Shown here piece after piece: positions 24,242 through 35,084 of a stretch of DNA of 64,000 bases (positions are counted from its first letter, which is position 1; each line of letters begins with the position of its first letter). This DNA is from Shinella pollutisoli. GTDB taxonomy: Bacteria; Pseudomonadota; Alphaproteobacteria; Rhizobiales; Rhizobiaceae. The stretch lies in NCBI RefSeq assembly GCF_024609765.1, contig NZ_JANFDG010000014.1, positions 62,001-126,000 of the forward strand, read 5' to 3'. The position numbers were made by a program, and so were the translations under genes. Below the pieces are notes generated by a model. That model had not been told where the DNA came from, did no database searches, and worked only from the letters and a program-made list of their open reading frames with translations.

Positions 24242-25726
24242 ATGCAGGTTATCGAAACGCTCGCTGAAGGGCTGAAGCGCGAAATCAAGGTCGTCATCCC
24301 GGCCAAGGACATGGAAGCTCAGATGAACGAGCGCCTCGAAGAGGCCAAGGGCCGTGTCCGCATCAACGGCTTCCGCCCGGGCAAGGTGCCCTTCGCGCAT
24401 CTGAAGAAGATGTACGGCAAGTCCATCATGGCCGAGCTCGTCAACGAGATCATCCGCGACCGGCCGTCGGCGATCCTCACCGAGCGCGGCGAGAAGTCGG
24501 CGACCCAGCCCGAGATCGCGATGACCGAGGACCAGGCGGAAGCGGAGAAGATCCTCTCCGCCGAGGCCGATTTCGAGTTCACCCTGTCCTACGAGGTCAT
24601 CCCGGCGATCGAGCTGAAGGACGCCTCCGGCATCGCCGTCACCCGCGAGGTCGTCGAGATCGACGACAAGGAAGTCGACGAGCAGATCCTCAGGATCGCC
24701 GAGAGCGCCCGTTCCTACGAGGCCAAGAAGGGCAAGGCCGCCGAGGGCGACCGCGTCACCATGGACTACCTCGGCAAGGTCGACGGCGAGCCCTTCGACG
24801 GCGGCAAGGACGAGGACGCCCAGCTCGTCATCGGCTCCAACCGCTTCATCCCCGGTTTCGAGGAGCAGCTGGTCGGCCTCAAGGCCGGCGACGAGAAGGT
24901 CATCACCGTGACCTTCCCGGCCGACTATCCGGCGACGAACCTCGCCGGCAAGGAAGCGACCTTCGACATCACCGTCAAGGAAGTCGCCGCCCCCGCCGAC
25001 GTCGAGATCAACGACGAGCTCGCCGGGAAGCTCGGCCTCGAATCGGCCGACAAGCTGCGCGAGATCGTCCGCGGCCAGATCGAGAGCCAGTACGGCTCCG
25101 TCACCCGCCAGAAGGTCAAGCGGCAGATCCTCGACCAGCTCGACGAGCTCTACAAGTTCGACACGCCCGAGCGCCTGGTCGACGCCGAGTTCGAGAACAT
25201 CTGGCGCCAGATCAACACCGACCTGCAGCAGTCCGGCAAGACCTTCGCCGACGAGGACACGACGGAAGAGGAAGCCCGCGAGGAATACCGCAAGCTCGCC
25301 GAGCGCCGCGTCCGCCTCGGCCTCGTGCTCTCCGAGATCGGCGAGAAGGCCGGCGTCCAGGTGAGCGACGAGGAGATGCAGCGCTCGCTGTTCGAGCAGT
25401 TGCGCCAGTTCCCGGGCCAGGAAAAGCAGATCCTCGAATATTTCCAGAAGACCCCGGGTGCGGCCGCCTCGCTGCGCGCGCCGATCTTCGAGGAAAAGGT
25501 CGTCGATCACCTGCTGAGCGAGATCAAGGTGACGGACAAGACCGTCTCGAAGGAAGAGCTGCTGGCCGACGACGACGCCGAGGGCGCCGTCAAGACCGAA
25601 GCCAAGAAGGCCGCCCCGAAGAAGAAGGCCGCCGCCAAGGCCGAGGCCGCCGAAGGCGAGGAAGCCGCCGCTCCGAAGAAGAAGGCCGCCTCCAAGAAGA
25701 AGGCCGCCGAGGGCGACGCCGAGTAA
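24242..25726 (+). CDS. tig: Trigger factor
   Basis: 494 residues from ATG 24242 (GAAGG ribosome site just upstream). The ribosome-binding motif [16 protein letters not shown] is at ~42-57, the FKBP-type prolyl isomerase domain ([20 protein letters not shown]) at ~165-250, and the long helical chaperone region follows. It binds nascent chains at the ribosome exit tunnel. The last ~50 residues are an unusual Lys/Ala/Glu repeat tail (AAPKKKAA units), longer than in E. coli. A strong terminator follows. Confidence 0.97.
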   Translation: MQVIETLAEGLKREIKVVIPAKDMEAQMNERLEEAKGRVRINGFRPGKVPFAHLKKMYGKSIMAELVNEIIRDRPSAILTERGEKSATQPEIAMTEDQAEAEKILSAEADFEFTLSYEVIPAIELKDASGIAVTREVVEIDDKEVDEQILRIAESARSYEAKKGKAAEGDRVTMDYLGKVDGEPFDGGKDEDAQLVIGSNRFIPGFEEQLVGLKAGDEKVITVTFPADYPATNLAGKEATFDITVKEVAAPADVEINDELAGKLGLESADKLREIVRGQIESQYGSVTRQKVKRQILDQLDELYKFDTPERLVDAEFENIWRQINTDLQQSGKTFADEDTTEEEAREEYRKLAERRVRLGLVLSEIGEKAGVQVSDEEMQRSLFEQLRQFPGQEKQILEYFQKTPGAAASLRAPIFEEKVVDHLLSEIKVTDKTVSKEELLADDDAEGAVKTEAKKAAPKKKAAAKAEAAEGEEAAAPKKKAASKKKAAEGDAE

Positions 25727-25749
25727 TCGACGCATCGGGTTGAGAAATG

Positions 25750-25791
25750 AAAAAACCGCTCGCAGCGCAGGCTGCGGGCGGTTTTGCTTTT
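25750..25791 (+). terminator. Terminator of tig
   Basis: AAACCGCTCGCAGC pairs along its whole length (one T-G pair) with GCTGCGGGCGGTTT around a GCAG loop, and TTTTGCTTTT follows. On the reverse strand a run of A before the stem gives a U tract, so it may also serve the convergent sthA gene. Confidence 0.88.
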
Positions 25792-25806
25792 GAGGGCTGT
25801 GTGGCT

Positions 25807-25838
25807 ACCCCCCTCTGGTCTGCCGGCCAGAGGGGGGT
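25807..25838. repeat. Single palindrome resembling a rhizobial intergenic repeat arm
   Basis: ACCCCCCTCTGG and CCAGAGGGGGGT are perfect 12-bp arms around TCTGCCGG. The same CCCCTCTG...TGCCGG...CAGAGGGG words bound the larger element at 34905-35056, so this looks like a solo or collapsed copy. It lies between convergent tig and sthA. Confidence 0.6.
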
Positions 25839-25856
25839 GAACGGCACCCAACGGCC

Positions 25857-27263
25857 TCACCCCTTCTGCGACATGTCTCCCATGCGGTTCCAGGCGTCGA
25901 GGCCGGCGATCTTGTAGGCTTCGGCAAGCGTCGGGTAGTTGAAGGTGTTCTCGACGAAATATTCGACCGTACCCTTGAGGTTCAGCACCGCCTGGCCGAT
26001 ATGGACCAGCTCGGTCGCCCCTTCGCCGACGATGTGCACGCCGAGCAGGCGCCGCGTCTTCAGCGAGAAGATCATCTTCAGAAGCCCCGAATCGAGGCCC
26101 ATGATGTGGCCGCGCGAGGTCTCGCGGAAGCGGGCGATGCCGCATTCGTAGGGGATGCCGCGCTCCTTGACCTCCTCCTCCGTCAGCCCGCAGGTGGAAA
26201 TCTCCGGCACGGCGTAGATGCCGTAGGGGAAATATTTCGGCGGCTCCTTGGCGATGGCGCCGACGGCGACGCGGGCGGCGATGCGGCCCTGTTCCATCGA
26301 GGTCGAGGCAAGCGCGGGAAAGCCGACGACGTCGCCGGCTGCATAGATATGCGGCACCTCGGTCTGGAAGGTTTCCGGATTGACGCTTAGGCGGCCGCGC
26401 GCATCGGCCGAGAGACCGGCGGCGGCAAGATTGAGGCTGTCGGTCGCCCCGACCCGGCCGGCGGCATAGAGCACCATGTCGCAGACGACGTGGCGGCCGT
26501 TGTCGAGCGTGATCGAACACTTGCCGTTGTCGAGCTTCTCCACCGTCTCGGCGACCTGGCCGAGGATCAGCTTCACGTTGCGGTCGCGCAGCTGGTAGAT
26601 GAAGTCCTCGACGATCTCCTTGTCGATGAAGTCGAGGATCGTCGGCTTCGGATCGATGACCGTCACCTGCGTGTCGAGCGCGCTGAAGATGGTGGCGTAC
26701 TCGATGCCGATGACGCCGCCGCCGATGACGGCGACCGAGCGCGGCAGCTCCTGCATCTCCAGGAGCTCGTCGCTGTCGAGCACGTTGACGCCGTCGAAGG
26801 GGATGTTCGCCGGGCGGAACGGCTTCGTGCCGACGGCGAGCAGGATGCTCCTGCCGTTGACGTGGATCGTCTCGCCGTCGTCCTTGACGATCTCCATCGT
26901 CTCGGGCGTGACGAAGCTCGCCTTGCCGCGCATGTGCTGCACGCGGTTGCGGGCGAACTGATGCTCCAGCACCTCCACCTCGTGGTCGAGCGTGATGATG
27001 AGTCGCCGGCGCAGGTCCTCGGCGCTGATCTCCTGCTTGACCCGATAGGCGCGGCCGTAGAAGCCGCGCTCGCGCCAGCCGGAAAGATTGAGCGCCGTCT
27101 CGCGCAGCGTCTTGGAGGGGATGGTGCCGGTATGGACCGACACGCCGCCGACGCGCTTGCCCTGCTCGATCACCAGCACCTTGCGGCCGAGCTTGGCCGC
27201 CTGGATGGCACCCCGGCGGCCCGCCGGGCCGCTGCCCACGACAATGAGATCGTATTCCTGCAT
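25857..27263 (-). CDS. sthA: Soluble (Si-specific) NAD(P)+ transhydrogenase
   Basis: 468 residues from ATG 27263. N-terminal FAD fold YDLIVVGSGPAGRRGAIQAA, NAD-binding fold VAVIGGGVIGIEYA in the middle and a dimerisation domain at the end give the dihydrolipoamide dehydrogenase family. The redox-active CxxxxC is absent: the segment reads GGVSVHTGTIPSKTLRE, and that loss identifies the SthA branch. It moves hydride between NADPH and NAD. A promoter with a PhaR-like site lies upstream, which would fit control of NADPH balance during PHB turnover (inference). Confidence 0.92.
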   Translation of the reverse strand: MQEYDLIVVGSGPAGRRGAIQAAKLGRKVLVIEQGKRVGGVSVHTGTIPSKTLRETALNLSGWRERGFYGRAYRVKQEISAEDLRRRLIITLDHEVEVLEHQFARNRVQHMRGKASFVTPETMEIVKDDGETIHVNGRSILLAVGTKPFRPANIPFDGVNVLDSDELLEMQELPRSVAVIGGGVIGIEYATIFSALDTQVTVIDPKPTILDFIDKEIVEDFIYQLRDRNVKLILGQVAETVEKLDNGKCSITLDNGRHVVCDMVLYAAGRVGATDSLNLAAAGLSADARGRLSVNPETFQTEVPHIYAAGDVVGFPALASTSMEQGRIAARVAVGAIAKEPPKYFPYGIYAVPEISTCGLTEEEVKERGIPYECGIARFRETSRGHIMGLDSGLLKMIFSLKTRRLLGVHIVGEGATELVHIGQAVLNLKGTVEYFVENTFNYPTLAEAYKIAGLDAWNRMGDMSQKG

Positions 27264-27298
27264 GTAAGATTGCCCCAGTCTTCCGCCGGATGGATTAT

Positions 27299-27310
27299 TG
27301 CAATGCAGCA
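27299..27310 (+). promoter_or_regulatory. PhaR-like operator at the sthA transcription start
   Basis: TGCAATGCAGCA matches TGCRNYGCASMA in full. It lies immediately downstream of the predicted sthA -10 box, covering the expected start point, a typical repressor position. Confidence 0.5.
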
Positions 27311-27339
27311 ATCATTCCCGCCCGGACATTCCACGTCAA
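27311..27339 (-). promoter_or_regulatory. Predicted sthA promoter
   Basis: On the minus strand TTGACG and AATGAT are separated by 17 nt. The expected start falls in the PhaR-like motif, leaving a leader of about 40 nt before the sthA ATG. The -10 is imperfect. Confidence 0.5.
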
Positions 27340-27388
27340 CCGCTTGTCGCACGAAACCGTTTCGGCGGGATGAAGGAAAGCGCCCTTT

Positions 27389-28189
27389 TTACATCAGCCT
27401 GAGGCCCTTGAGGCTGGCATGACCGTCCTTGCCGATGATGATGTGGTCGTGGACGGTGATGCCGAGCGGGCGCGCCGTCTCGACGATCGTCTTCGTCATG
27501 TCGATGTCGGCGCGCGACGGCGTCGGGTCGCCGGAGGGATGATTGTGGACGAGGATGATCGCGGTCGCGGAAAGCTCCAGCGCGCGCCGCACCACCTCGC
27601 GCGGATAGACCGGCGTGTGGTCCACCGTTCCCTGGCCCTGCACCTCGTCGGCGATCAGCGCGTTGCGCTTGTCGAGGAAGAGGATGCGGAACTGCTCGCG
27701 CTGCTCGTGCGCCATCGCCGCGTGGCAATACTGGATGACGGCGGACCAGGAGGCGAGCACCTGCTTGTTGCGGATCTCGCTCTTCAGCGCGCGCTGGGCG
27801 ACGGCGGAAATCAGCTTGAGATCGAGCGCCACGGCCTCGCCGATGCCCTTGACCTCCTGCAAGAGCGCCGGCGGCGCGCCGAACACGCCGGAGAGCGTGC
27901 CGAACCGGTCGATGAGGGCCTTGGCCACCGGCTTGGTGTCGCGGCGCGGGATCAGGCGGAAGAGCAGGAGCTCCAGGATCTCGTAGTCGGCGAGCGCCCC
28001 TTCGCCGCTGTCGCGGAAGCGGGCGCGCAGCCGCTCGCGGTGGCCGTGATAGTGCTTGTCCTTGTCTCTGTCCGGGGCGGGCTCGGCCGCGCGCGGGCGC
28101 GCCGGCTGCTCGAAGAAATGGCCGCGCTCGTCGCCGCCCTCGAAAAGATCGTCGCTGCCATCCTGAGGTCGTCGGCGCGATCCGGTCAT
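27389..28189 (-). CDS. radC: RadC family JAB-domain protein
   Basis: 266 residues. An N-terminal helix-hairpin-helix region ([38 protein letters not shown]) is followed by the MPN/JAB domain with [16 protein letters not shown], which keeps the HxHx7Sx2D metal motif. Despite the name, a role in recombination repair is not established. It lies 7 bp after map on the same strand. Confidence 0.94.
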   Translation of the reverse strand: MTGSRRRPQDGSDDLFEGGDERGHFFEQPARPRAAEPAPDRDKDKHYHGHRERLRARFRDSGEGALADYEILELLLFRLIPRRDTKPVAKALIDRFGTLSGVFGAPPALLQEVKGIGEAVALDLKLISAVAQRALKSEIRNKQVLASWSAVIQYCHAAMAHEQREQFRILFLDKRNALIADEVQGQGTVDHTPVYPREVVRRALELSATAIILVHNHPSGDPTPSRADIDMTKTIVETARPLGITVHDHIIIGKDGHASLKGLRLM

Positions 28190-28196
28190 GGCGGCC

Positions 28197-29024
28197 TTAG
28201 GCGGCTAGGCCCGGCCGGTCGAGCCCGGCCGGCGACAGGGTGAAGATCTCGCAGCCGTCCGCCGTCACGCCGACGGTGTGCTCATACTGCGCCGAGAGCG
28301 AACGGTCGCGCGTCACCGCCGTCCAGCCGTCGGAGAGCACCTTCACATGCGGCCGGCCGAGATTGATCATCGGCTCGATGGTGAAGATCATGCCTTCCTT
28401 CATCTCCGGCCCCTCGTTGGCGCGGCCGTAATGGAGGATGTTCGGCGCGTCGTGGAAGAGGCGGCCGACGCCGTGGCCGCAGAAGTCGCGCACGACCGAG
28501 CAGCGTTCCGCCTCCGCATAGGTCTGGATCGCCTCGCCGATGGCGCCCGTGCGCGCGCCGGGGCGCACGGCGGCGATGCCACGCATCAGGCATTCGTGCG
28601 TCACCTCCAGGAGCCGCTCGGCGGCGCGCTTGATCTCGCCCACCGGATACATGCGGCTCGCGTCGCCGTGCCAGCCGTCGAGGATGTAGGTGACGTCGAT
28701 ATTGACGATGTCGCCCTCGCGCAGCGGCTTCTCGTTGGGGATGCCGTGGCAGACGACATGGTTGATCGAGGTGCAGGTGAAGCGCGTGTAGCCGCGGTAG
28801 TTGAGCGTGGCGGGAAGTGCCCCGTGGTCCATGCCGAACTCGAAGACGAAGCGGTCGATGACGTCGGTGGCGACACCGGGCTTCACCAGCGGATAGAGCT
28901 CGTCCAGGCAGCGCGCGGTGAGCTGGCAGGCCTTGCGCATGCCGGCGAAGGAGTCTGCGTCATAGAGCCGGATCACGCCGGTGTTGCGCAGCGGCGCGGC
29001 GGTTGCGTCGATATAGGTCACCAT
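28197..29024 (-). CDS. map: Methionine aminopeptidase, type I
   Basis: 275 residues. The pita-bread fold is seen in [40 protein letters not shown] (two Asp ligands), [14 protein letters not shown] (His ligand) and [10 protein letters not shown] (Glu ligand). It removes the initiator Met from nascent proteins. The segment before residue 25 is longer than in E. coli. Upstream is sfsA, downstream radC; the three may form one operon. Confidence 0.97.
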   Translation of the reverse strand: MVTYIDATAAPLRNTGVIRLYDADSFAGMRKACQLTARCLDELYPLVKPGVATDVIDRFVFEFGMDHGALPATLNYRGYTRFTCTSINHVVCHGIPNEKPLREGDIVNIDVTYILDGWHGDASRMYPVGEIKRAAERLLEVTHECLMRGIAAVRPGARTGAIGEAIQTYAEAERCSVVRDFCGHGVGRLFHDAPNILHYGRANEGPEMKEGMIFTIEPMINLGRPHVKVLSDGWTAVTRDRSLSAQYEHTVGVTADGCEIFTLSPAGLDRPGLAA

Positions 29025-29054
29025 GGTCGAACTTTCGCTAGTCTTTCCGCACGT

Positions 29055-29774
29055 TCATAGATCAGCCGGGCCGGGTTCGTCCATGGCGATCAGCGCCACG
29101 GGCCGAATTTGCGCGGGCGTGACGGCGCATTTGACCGCATAGGCCTCGACGCCCCGCGCCCGGGCACGCAGGAAGCCTGCGGCATAGACGGGATCGAGGT
29201 CGTCGCAGATGCGGAAGGCCTCGCAGTCCTCGCGCTGCACGAGATAGAGCATGACGGCGCGGAAACCCGCCTCCGCCATGTCGCCGAGCTCCTCCAAGTG
29301 CTTGGCGCCCCGCGCCGTCACCGTATCGGGAAACTCGGCGATGCCTTCCCGGCGGCGGAAATGGACGTTCTTCACCTCGACATAGGCGGGTGGGCGCTCG
29401 CCGCCCGTGAGCAGGATGTCGATGCGCGAGTTGCGGCCGTATTTGCGCTCGCGCTCCAGCACCGGGTAGCAGGCAAGGTCGGCGACGAGGCCGGCACGGA
29501 TCGCCTCCTCGGCGAGCCGGTTCGGCAGGCCGGTGTTGACGCCGACCGTTGTGCCGTCCGCCTCGACCAGCTCCAGCCGGTGGCGATGCTTTCGCATCGG
29601 CCCGTCATGCTCCGACATCCAGATGCGCGAGCCCGGCGCGGTCAGCCCGCGCATCGAGCCGGTGTTCGGGCAGGAGCCGGTGATCGCCCGCCCGTCGTCG
29701 AGAACGGCGTCGAACAGGAAGCGCTTGTAGCGCTGCACGAGCGTGCCGGAGACGAGCGGCGGATCGAACTGCAT
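29055..29774 (-). CDS. sfsA: DNA/RNA nuclease SfsA
   Basis: 239 residues. [15 protein letters not shown] at the start and [20 protein letters not shown] in the middle (the nuclease-like E-x-K core) are the SfsA family blocks; the C-terminus has [19 protein letters not shown]. SfsA was first seen as a sugar-fermentation stimulation protein and has reported nuclease activity. It is 30 bp upstream of map and 12 bp downstream of phaC on the same strand. Confidence 0.95.
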   Translation of the reverse strand: MQFDPPLVSGTLVQRYKRFLFDAVLDDGRAITGSCPNTGSMRGLTAPGSRIWMSEHDGPMRKHRHRLELVEADGTTVGVNTGLPNRLAEEAIRAGLVADLACYPVLERERKYGRNSRIDILLTGGERPPAYVEVKNVHFRRREGIAEFPDTVTARGAKHLEELGDMAEAGFRAVMLYLVQREDCEAFRICDDLDPVYAAGFLRARARGVEAYAVKCAVTPAQIRPVALIAMDEPGPADL

Positions 29775-29786
29775 ATGAGCCGGTTT

Positions 29787-31643
29787 CTAGACCCGCACGC
29801 GGACGTAGGAGCCCGGCGCTTCCTCGATGGAGTTCATCGGCCCGCCGGTCTTGCGCGCCGGCACCTTGCGGCCGTCCTGCTTGAGGATCCAGTCGTGCCA
29901 GTGCGGCCACCAGGAGCCGGGCGTCTCCTTCGCCTTCGCCACCCAATCCTCGTATTCGCCCTTGACCGGGCCGCCGGTCCAGTACTGGTACTTCTTCTTG
30001 TCGGGCGGGTTGACGACGCCGGCGATATGGCCGGAGCCGGAGAGCACGTAGGTCACCTTGCCGCCGAAGAACCGGCTGCCGACGAAGACCGATTTCGCCG
30101 GCGCGATATGGTCCTCTTTGGTCGCCAGATTGTAGATCGGGATCTTCACGTCCTTCAGGGAGAGCGTCTTGCCAGCAAGCTGCATCTTACCTTGCGTAAG
30201 GGTATTGTTCAGATAGCAATTGCGCAGATAAAACGAGTGGTTGGCGGCGGGCATTCGCGTGGAATCTGAGTTCCAGTAGAGCAGGTCGAAGGGCATCGGC
30301 TCCTGGCCCTTCAGGTAGTTGTTGACGAAATAGGGCCAGATCAGCTCGGAGGCGCGCAGCATGTTGAAGGCGGTCGCCATCTTCGAGCCGTCGAGATAGC
30401 CGGTCGCCTTCATGCCGCGCTCGATAAGGTCGATCTGCTCCTCGTCGGCGAAGACCTTGAGGTCGCCGGCATGGGTGAAGTCGACCTGGGTGGTGAAGAG
30501 CGTCGCGCTGCGGATGCGCCTGTCGCCCTCCTGGGCATGCAGCGCCAGCGTGGCGGCGAGCAGCGTGCCGCCGACGCAATAGCCGATGGCGTTCACCTCC
30601 TCTTCGCCCGTCGCCTGCTTGATCGTGTCGAGCGCGAAGCCGATGCCCTCGCGAGCGTAGGCTTCCCAGTCCTTGTCCGCGTGGCGCTCGTCCGGGTTCA
30701 CCCAGGAGATGACGAAGACGGTATGGCCCTGGTCGACCGCCCATTTGATGAAGGATTTCTGCGGGTTGAGGTCGAGGACGTAGAACTTGTTGATCCACGG
30801 CGGGCAGATGAGGAGCGGGCGCTTCAGCACCTCGTCGGTCGAGGCGTCGTACTGGATGACCTGGCAGATGTCGCTCTGGGCGAGCACCTTGCCGGGGCTG
30901 AGCGCGATGTTCTCGCCGATCGCGAACTTGCTGGTGTCGGTCTGGCGCAGCTTCAGGTCGCCGCGGCCGGCGGCGATGTCCTCGGCCAGCATCTTCATGC
31001 CGCGCACGAGGTTCTCGCCGTTCGAGGCGACCGTCTCGCGGTAGAGCTGCGGATTGGTCGTGAGGAAGTTCGAGGGCGAGATGGCGCTCGCGATCTGCCT
31101 GACGTAGAAGGCCGCCTTGTGGCGGGTGTGCTCGTCGAGCCCCCGCGTCTCCGCGACGAGTTTTTCCGCCCAGTCGGAGGTGACGAAATAGGCGCGCCGG
31201 AGGAAATCGAAGAAGGGATTCTTCACCCAGTCCTCGTCGGCGAAGCGCTTGTCCTTCGCGTAAGGGTCCTCGCTTTCGTCCGCCGGCTGGCCGCCGAGGC
31301 GGTTCAGCGCCTTCTGCCAGATGTCGAAATAGCCGCCGAGCAGCAGCGTCTGCGCCTCGAGCGCCCGGCGCGGATCGGACAGCCAGTATTCGGAGACTTT
31401 CGACAGCGTCTTGACCATGTCGACCATCGGCTCGGCGACCGTGTCGACCTTCTCGCCGCTCTCGCGCGGCGCGAGCCAGGCGGAGGCGGCCTTGCCGAGC
31501 TGCTCGACGGTGCGGGCGAAATTGACCGTCAGCGCCTCCGGGTCCTTGACGATGTAGGGCTCGATCGCGGCAGGGTCGAAGCCCTGGAATCCGGGCTTGG
31601 CTCCGTCGGCATCGCGCTCCTTCGCCTTGTTTCGCCCAGACAC
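29787..31643 (-). CDS. phaC: Class I poly(3-hydroxyalkanoate) synthase
   Basis: 618 residues from GTG 31643, which has a strong GGAGGAAAC ribosome site. The lipase-like box GYCVGGT holds the catalytic Cys near residue 356; YWNSDSTRMP and SGSGHIAGVVNPPD supply the Asp and His of the triad. It polymerises hydroxybutyryl-CoA on PHB granules. phaA/phaB are not in this window, but a phasin gene lies at 51593. No PhaR-like site was found in its upstream region. Confidence 0.96.
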   Translation of the reverse strand: MSGRNKAKERDADGAKPGFQGFDPAAIEPYIVKDPEALTVNFARTVEQLGKAASAWLAPRESGEKVDTVAEPMVDMVKTLSKVSEYWLSDPRRALEAQTLLLGGYFDIWQKALNRLGGQPADESEDPYAKDKRFADEDWVKNPFFDFLRRAYFVTSDWAEKLVAETRGLDEHTRHKAAFYVRQIASAISPSNFLTTNPQLYRETVASNGENLVRGMKMLAEDIAAGRGDLKLRQTDTSKFAIGENIALSPGKVLAQSDICQVIQYDASTDEVLKRPLLICPPWINKFYVLDLNPQKSFIKWAVDQGHTVFVISWVNPDERHADKDWEAYAREGIGFALDTIKQATGEEEVNAIGYCVGGTLLAATLALHAQEGDRRIRSATLFTTQVDFTHAGDLKVFADEEQIDLIERGMKATGYLDGSKMATAFNMLRASELIWPYFVNNYLKGQEPMPFDLLYWNSDSTRMPAANHSFYLRNCYLNNTLTQGKMQLAGKTLSLKDVKIPIYNLATKEDHIAPAKSVFVGSRFFGGKVTYVLSGSGHIAGVVNPPDKKKYQYWTGGPVKGEYEDWVAKAKETPGSWWPHWHDWILKQDGRKVPARKTGGPMNSIEEAPGSYVRVRV

Positions 31644-31675
31644 CGTTTCCTCCGGATTTTATTGTTACTTTTGTA

Positions 31676-31705
31676 TTTTTACATTCTGCCCGAAAAAGAT
31701 TACAA
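31676..31705 (-). promoter_or_regulatory. Possible phaC promoter
   Basis: On the minus strand TTGTAA and TAAAAA are 18 nt apart in an AT-rich stretch upstream of the phaC GTG. The score is moderate only. Confidence 0.35.
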
Positions 31706-31762
31706 GCGCCAGACAGCCCCGACCAAATGCCTATGGCGGGGCGCAACGGTTGAGGGTGCCCC

Positions 31763-32113
31763 ATGGCGTTCCATTCCAGGCGTTGCGGCGCCGTGCTGAT
31801 CGCGGCGGCGCTGCCGCTCCTTCTGTCCGCATGCAACTCGACGTCGCCGGACACGCCCGCCGCGACGGCGACGGCCGGCGTCGTCGACCGCTCCGACGTC
31901 TATCCGGAGATCACCGGGCGGAAGAACGCGGCGACCACGCAGATGAGCGACGAGGAGGCGGCCGCCCATGCCGCGCGCCTGTCGGCGCTCGCCGGAAGCC
32001 GGCGCTCCGGTGCCATTTCCGAGGCCGAATACCGCCGGCGGCTCGCCGAGCTCGACGCGCTCGGCGCCAACCATGGCCGCGATACGCTCGCCGAGATATC
32101 CGGCGCGAATTAG
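31763..32113 (+). CDS. Small lipoprotein with C-terminal SHOCT-like helix
   Basis: 116 residues. The signal peptide ends in the lipobox LLLSAC, so Cys24 is predicted to be lipidated. The mature part is Thr/Ala-rich and ends with a helical segment RRSGAISEAEYRRRLAELDA that resembles short SHOCT-type oligomerisation motifs. Divergent from phaC. The function is unknown. Confidence 0.75.
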   Translation: MAFHSRRCGAVLIAAALPLLLSACNSTSPDTPAATATAGVVDRSDVYPEITGRKNAATTQMSDEEAAAHAARLSALAGSRRSGAISEAEYRRRLAELDALGANHGRDTLAEISGAN

Positions 32114-32289
32114 CGCTTGCGTTTCGGGCCGTTTGGCAGCAAAGCGGTGGGCGGTCGGAAGCGGCCGCCGGCGCGGCGAAGCGCCTTCATTTCGAACGCA
32201 TTCGCCGCTATCCGGATTTGCGAATCGCGCGGGGTTTCGCGCCCTTCGGCAGGGCCGCCGGAGGGGCTTCGCGCCAACGGGGTTGAGAG

Positions 32290-33507
<1,218 letters not shown>

Positions 33508-33563
33508 CCATCCCGCCCTCCGCATCCCGGGCGGAGGGCCCTTCCAGAACGTTAGGACATGAC

Positions 33564-34886
33564 ATGGCTGATGCCCTGAAGATCGGCATGGCGGGCTTGG
33601 GCACCGTCGGTGCCTCGCTCGCGAAGATTCTCGTCGAACGCAGGGACATGCTGGCGACGACGTGCGGCCGGCCGATCGAGATTACGGCGGTCTCCGCGCG
33701 TACGAAGGGCCGCGACCGCGGCGTCGACCTCTCGTCGGCCGCCTGGTTCGACGATCCGGTGGCGCTCGCCCGCGAGGCGGACATCGAGGTCTTCGTCGAG
33801 CTGATGGGCGGGGCGGGCGATCCGGCGCACGCGGCCGTCAGGGCGGCGCTCGCGCGCGGCATCCATGTCGTGACCGCCAACAAGGCGCTGCTTGCCGCGC
33901 ATGGCGTGGAGCTCGCCGCGCTCGCCGAGGAGAACGGCTGCCTGCTCAACTACGAGGCGGCGGTCGCCGGCGGCATCCCGGTCATCAAGGCGCTGCGCGA
34001 GTCGCTGACCGGCAACACGATCTCGCGCGTCTACGGCATCATGAACGGCACCTGCAACTACATCCTGACCAAGATGGAGAAGGAGGGGCTCACCTTCGAG
34101 GCCTGCCTGAAGGAGGCGCAGCGCCTCGGCTATGCCGAGGCCGACCCCGCCTTCGACATCGAGGGCAACGACACCGCGCACAAGCTGTCGATCCTGACGA
34201 CGCTCGCCTTCGGCACGAAGATTGCCGCCGACGACATCTATCTCGAAGGCATCGCCAACATCTCGATCGACGACATCCGCGCCGCCGCCGACCTCGGCTA
34301 CCGCATCAAGCTGCTCGGCGTCGCCCAGAAGACCGAGACAGGCGTCGAGCAGCGCGTGCACCCGACCATGGTGCCGCTCGATTCCGTCATCGCCCAGGTC
34401 GACGGCGTCACCAACGCGGTGGCGATCGAATCCGACATCCTCGGCGAACTCCTGATGGTCGGCCCGGGTGCGGGCGGCAACGCCACGGCCTCGGCCGTCC
34501 TCGGCGACATCGCCGACATCGCCAAGAGCCGCCCCGGCGCCCAGACCGTGCCCGTGCTCGGCCGGCCGGCGGCGGCACTCCAGCCCTACAGGCGCGCGCA
34601 GATCCGCAAGCACCAGGGCGGCTATTTCATCCGGCTCTCGGTGGAGGACCGCACCGGCGTCTTCGCCAGCATCGCCAGGCACATGGCGGAGAACGGCATC
34701 TCGCTTGAATCGATCGTCCAGCGCGCCCAGGCGACGGCCGAATCGACCGACCCGAAGACGATCATCCTCGTCACCCATGCGACGATGGAGGATTCGGTGC
34801 GCAAGTCTGTCGCCGCGATCAAGGGCGAGGGCTATCTCGTCGGCGAGCCGCAGGTGATCCGCATCGAGCGGCCGAAGACGGCTTGA
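33564..34886 (+). CDS. hom: Homoserine dehydrogenase
   Basis: 440 residues from ATG 33564. The N-terminal NAD(P) fold has GMAGLGTVGASLAK; the catalytic segment includes YGIMNGTCNYILTKM and GYAEADPAFDIEGNDTAHK. A C-terminal ACT domain (VEDRTGVFASIARHMAENGI) suggests feedback control by threonine. It reduces aspartate semialdehyde to homoserine for Thr and Met synthesis. glpX, which I recall between hom and recJ in several rhizobia, is absent; a palindromic repeat occupies the gap. Confidence 0.96.
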   Translation: MADALKIGMAGLGTVGASLAKILVERRDMLATTCGRPIEITAVSARTKGRDRGVDLSSAAWFDDPVALAREADIEVFVELMGGAGDPAHAAVRAALARGIHVVTANKALLAAHGVELAALAEENGCLLNYEAAVAGGIPVIKALRESLTGNTISRVYGIMNGTCNYILTKMEKEGLTFEACLKEAQRLGYAEADPAFDIEGNDTAHKLSILTTLAFGTKIAADDIYLEGIANISIDDIRAAADLGYRIKLLGVAQKTETGVEQRVHPTMVPLDSVIAQVDGVTNAVAIESDILGELLMVGPGAGGNATASAVLGDIADIAKSRPGAQTVPVLGRPAAALQPYRRAQIRKHQGGYFIRLSVEDRTGVFASIARHMAENGISLESIVQRAQATAESTDPKTIILVTHATMEDSVRKSVAAIKGEGYLVGEPQVIRIERPKTA

Positions 34887-34904
34887 TCGGTCGCTGCCTA
34901 CTCC

Positions 34905-35056
34905 CCTCTGCCCTGCCGGGCATCTCCCCCTCAAGGAGGGAGATTGGATGGAGTACCGTTTCGCCCATCGCTGAAGGTGTAGTTTGAGCAAGGTTTCGGG
35001 TCTTGCCGATCTCCCCCCTTGAGGGGGAGATGGCCGGCAGGCCAGAGGGGGTATAA
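34905..35056. repeat. Rhizobial intergenic mosaic-type palindromic element
   Basis: About 150 bp with outer inverted arms (CCCCTCTGCCCTGCCGGGC on the left against GGCCGGCAGGCCAGAGGGGG on the right) and two inner palindromes built on ATCTCCCCCT...AGGGGGAGAT. This layout resembles the RIME elements described in Rhizobiaceae. It fills the hom-recJ gap and ends about 30 bp before the recJ start. Confidence 0.7.
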
Positions 35057-35084
35057 TAAAGGCACGGCAGGAGTAGCGACACGC

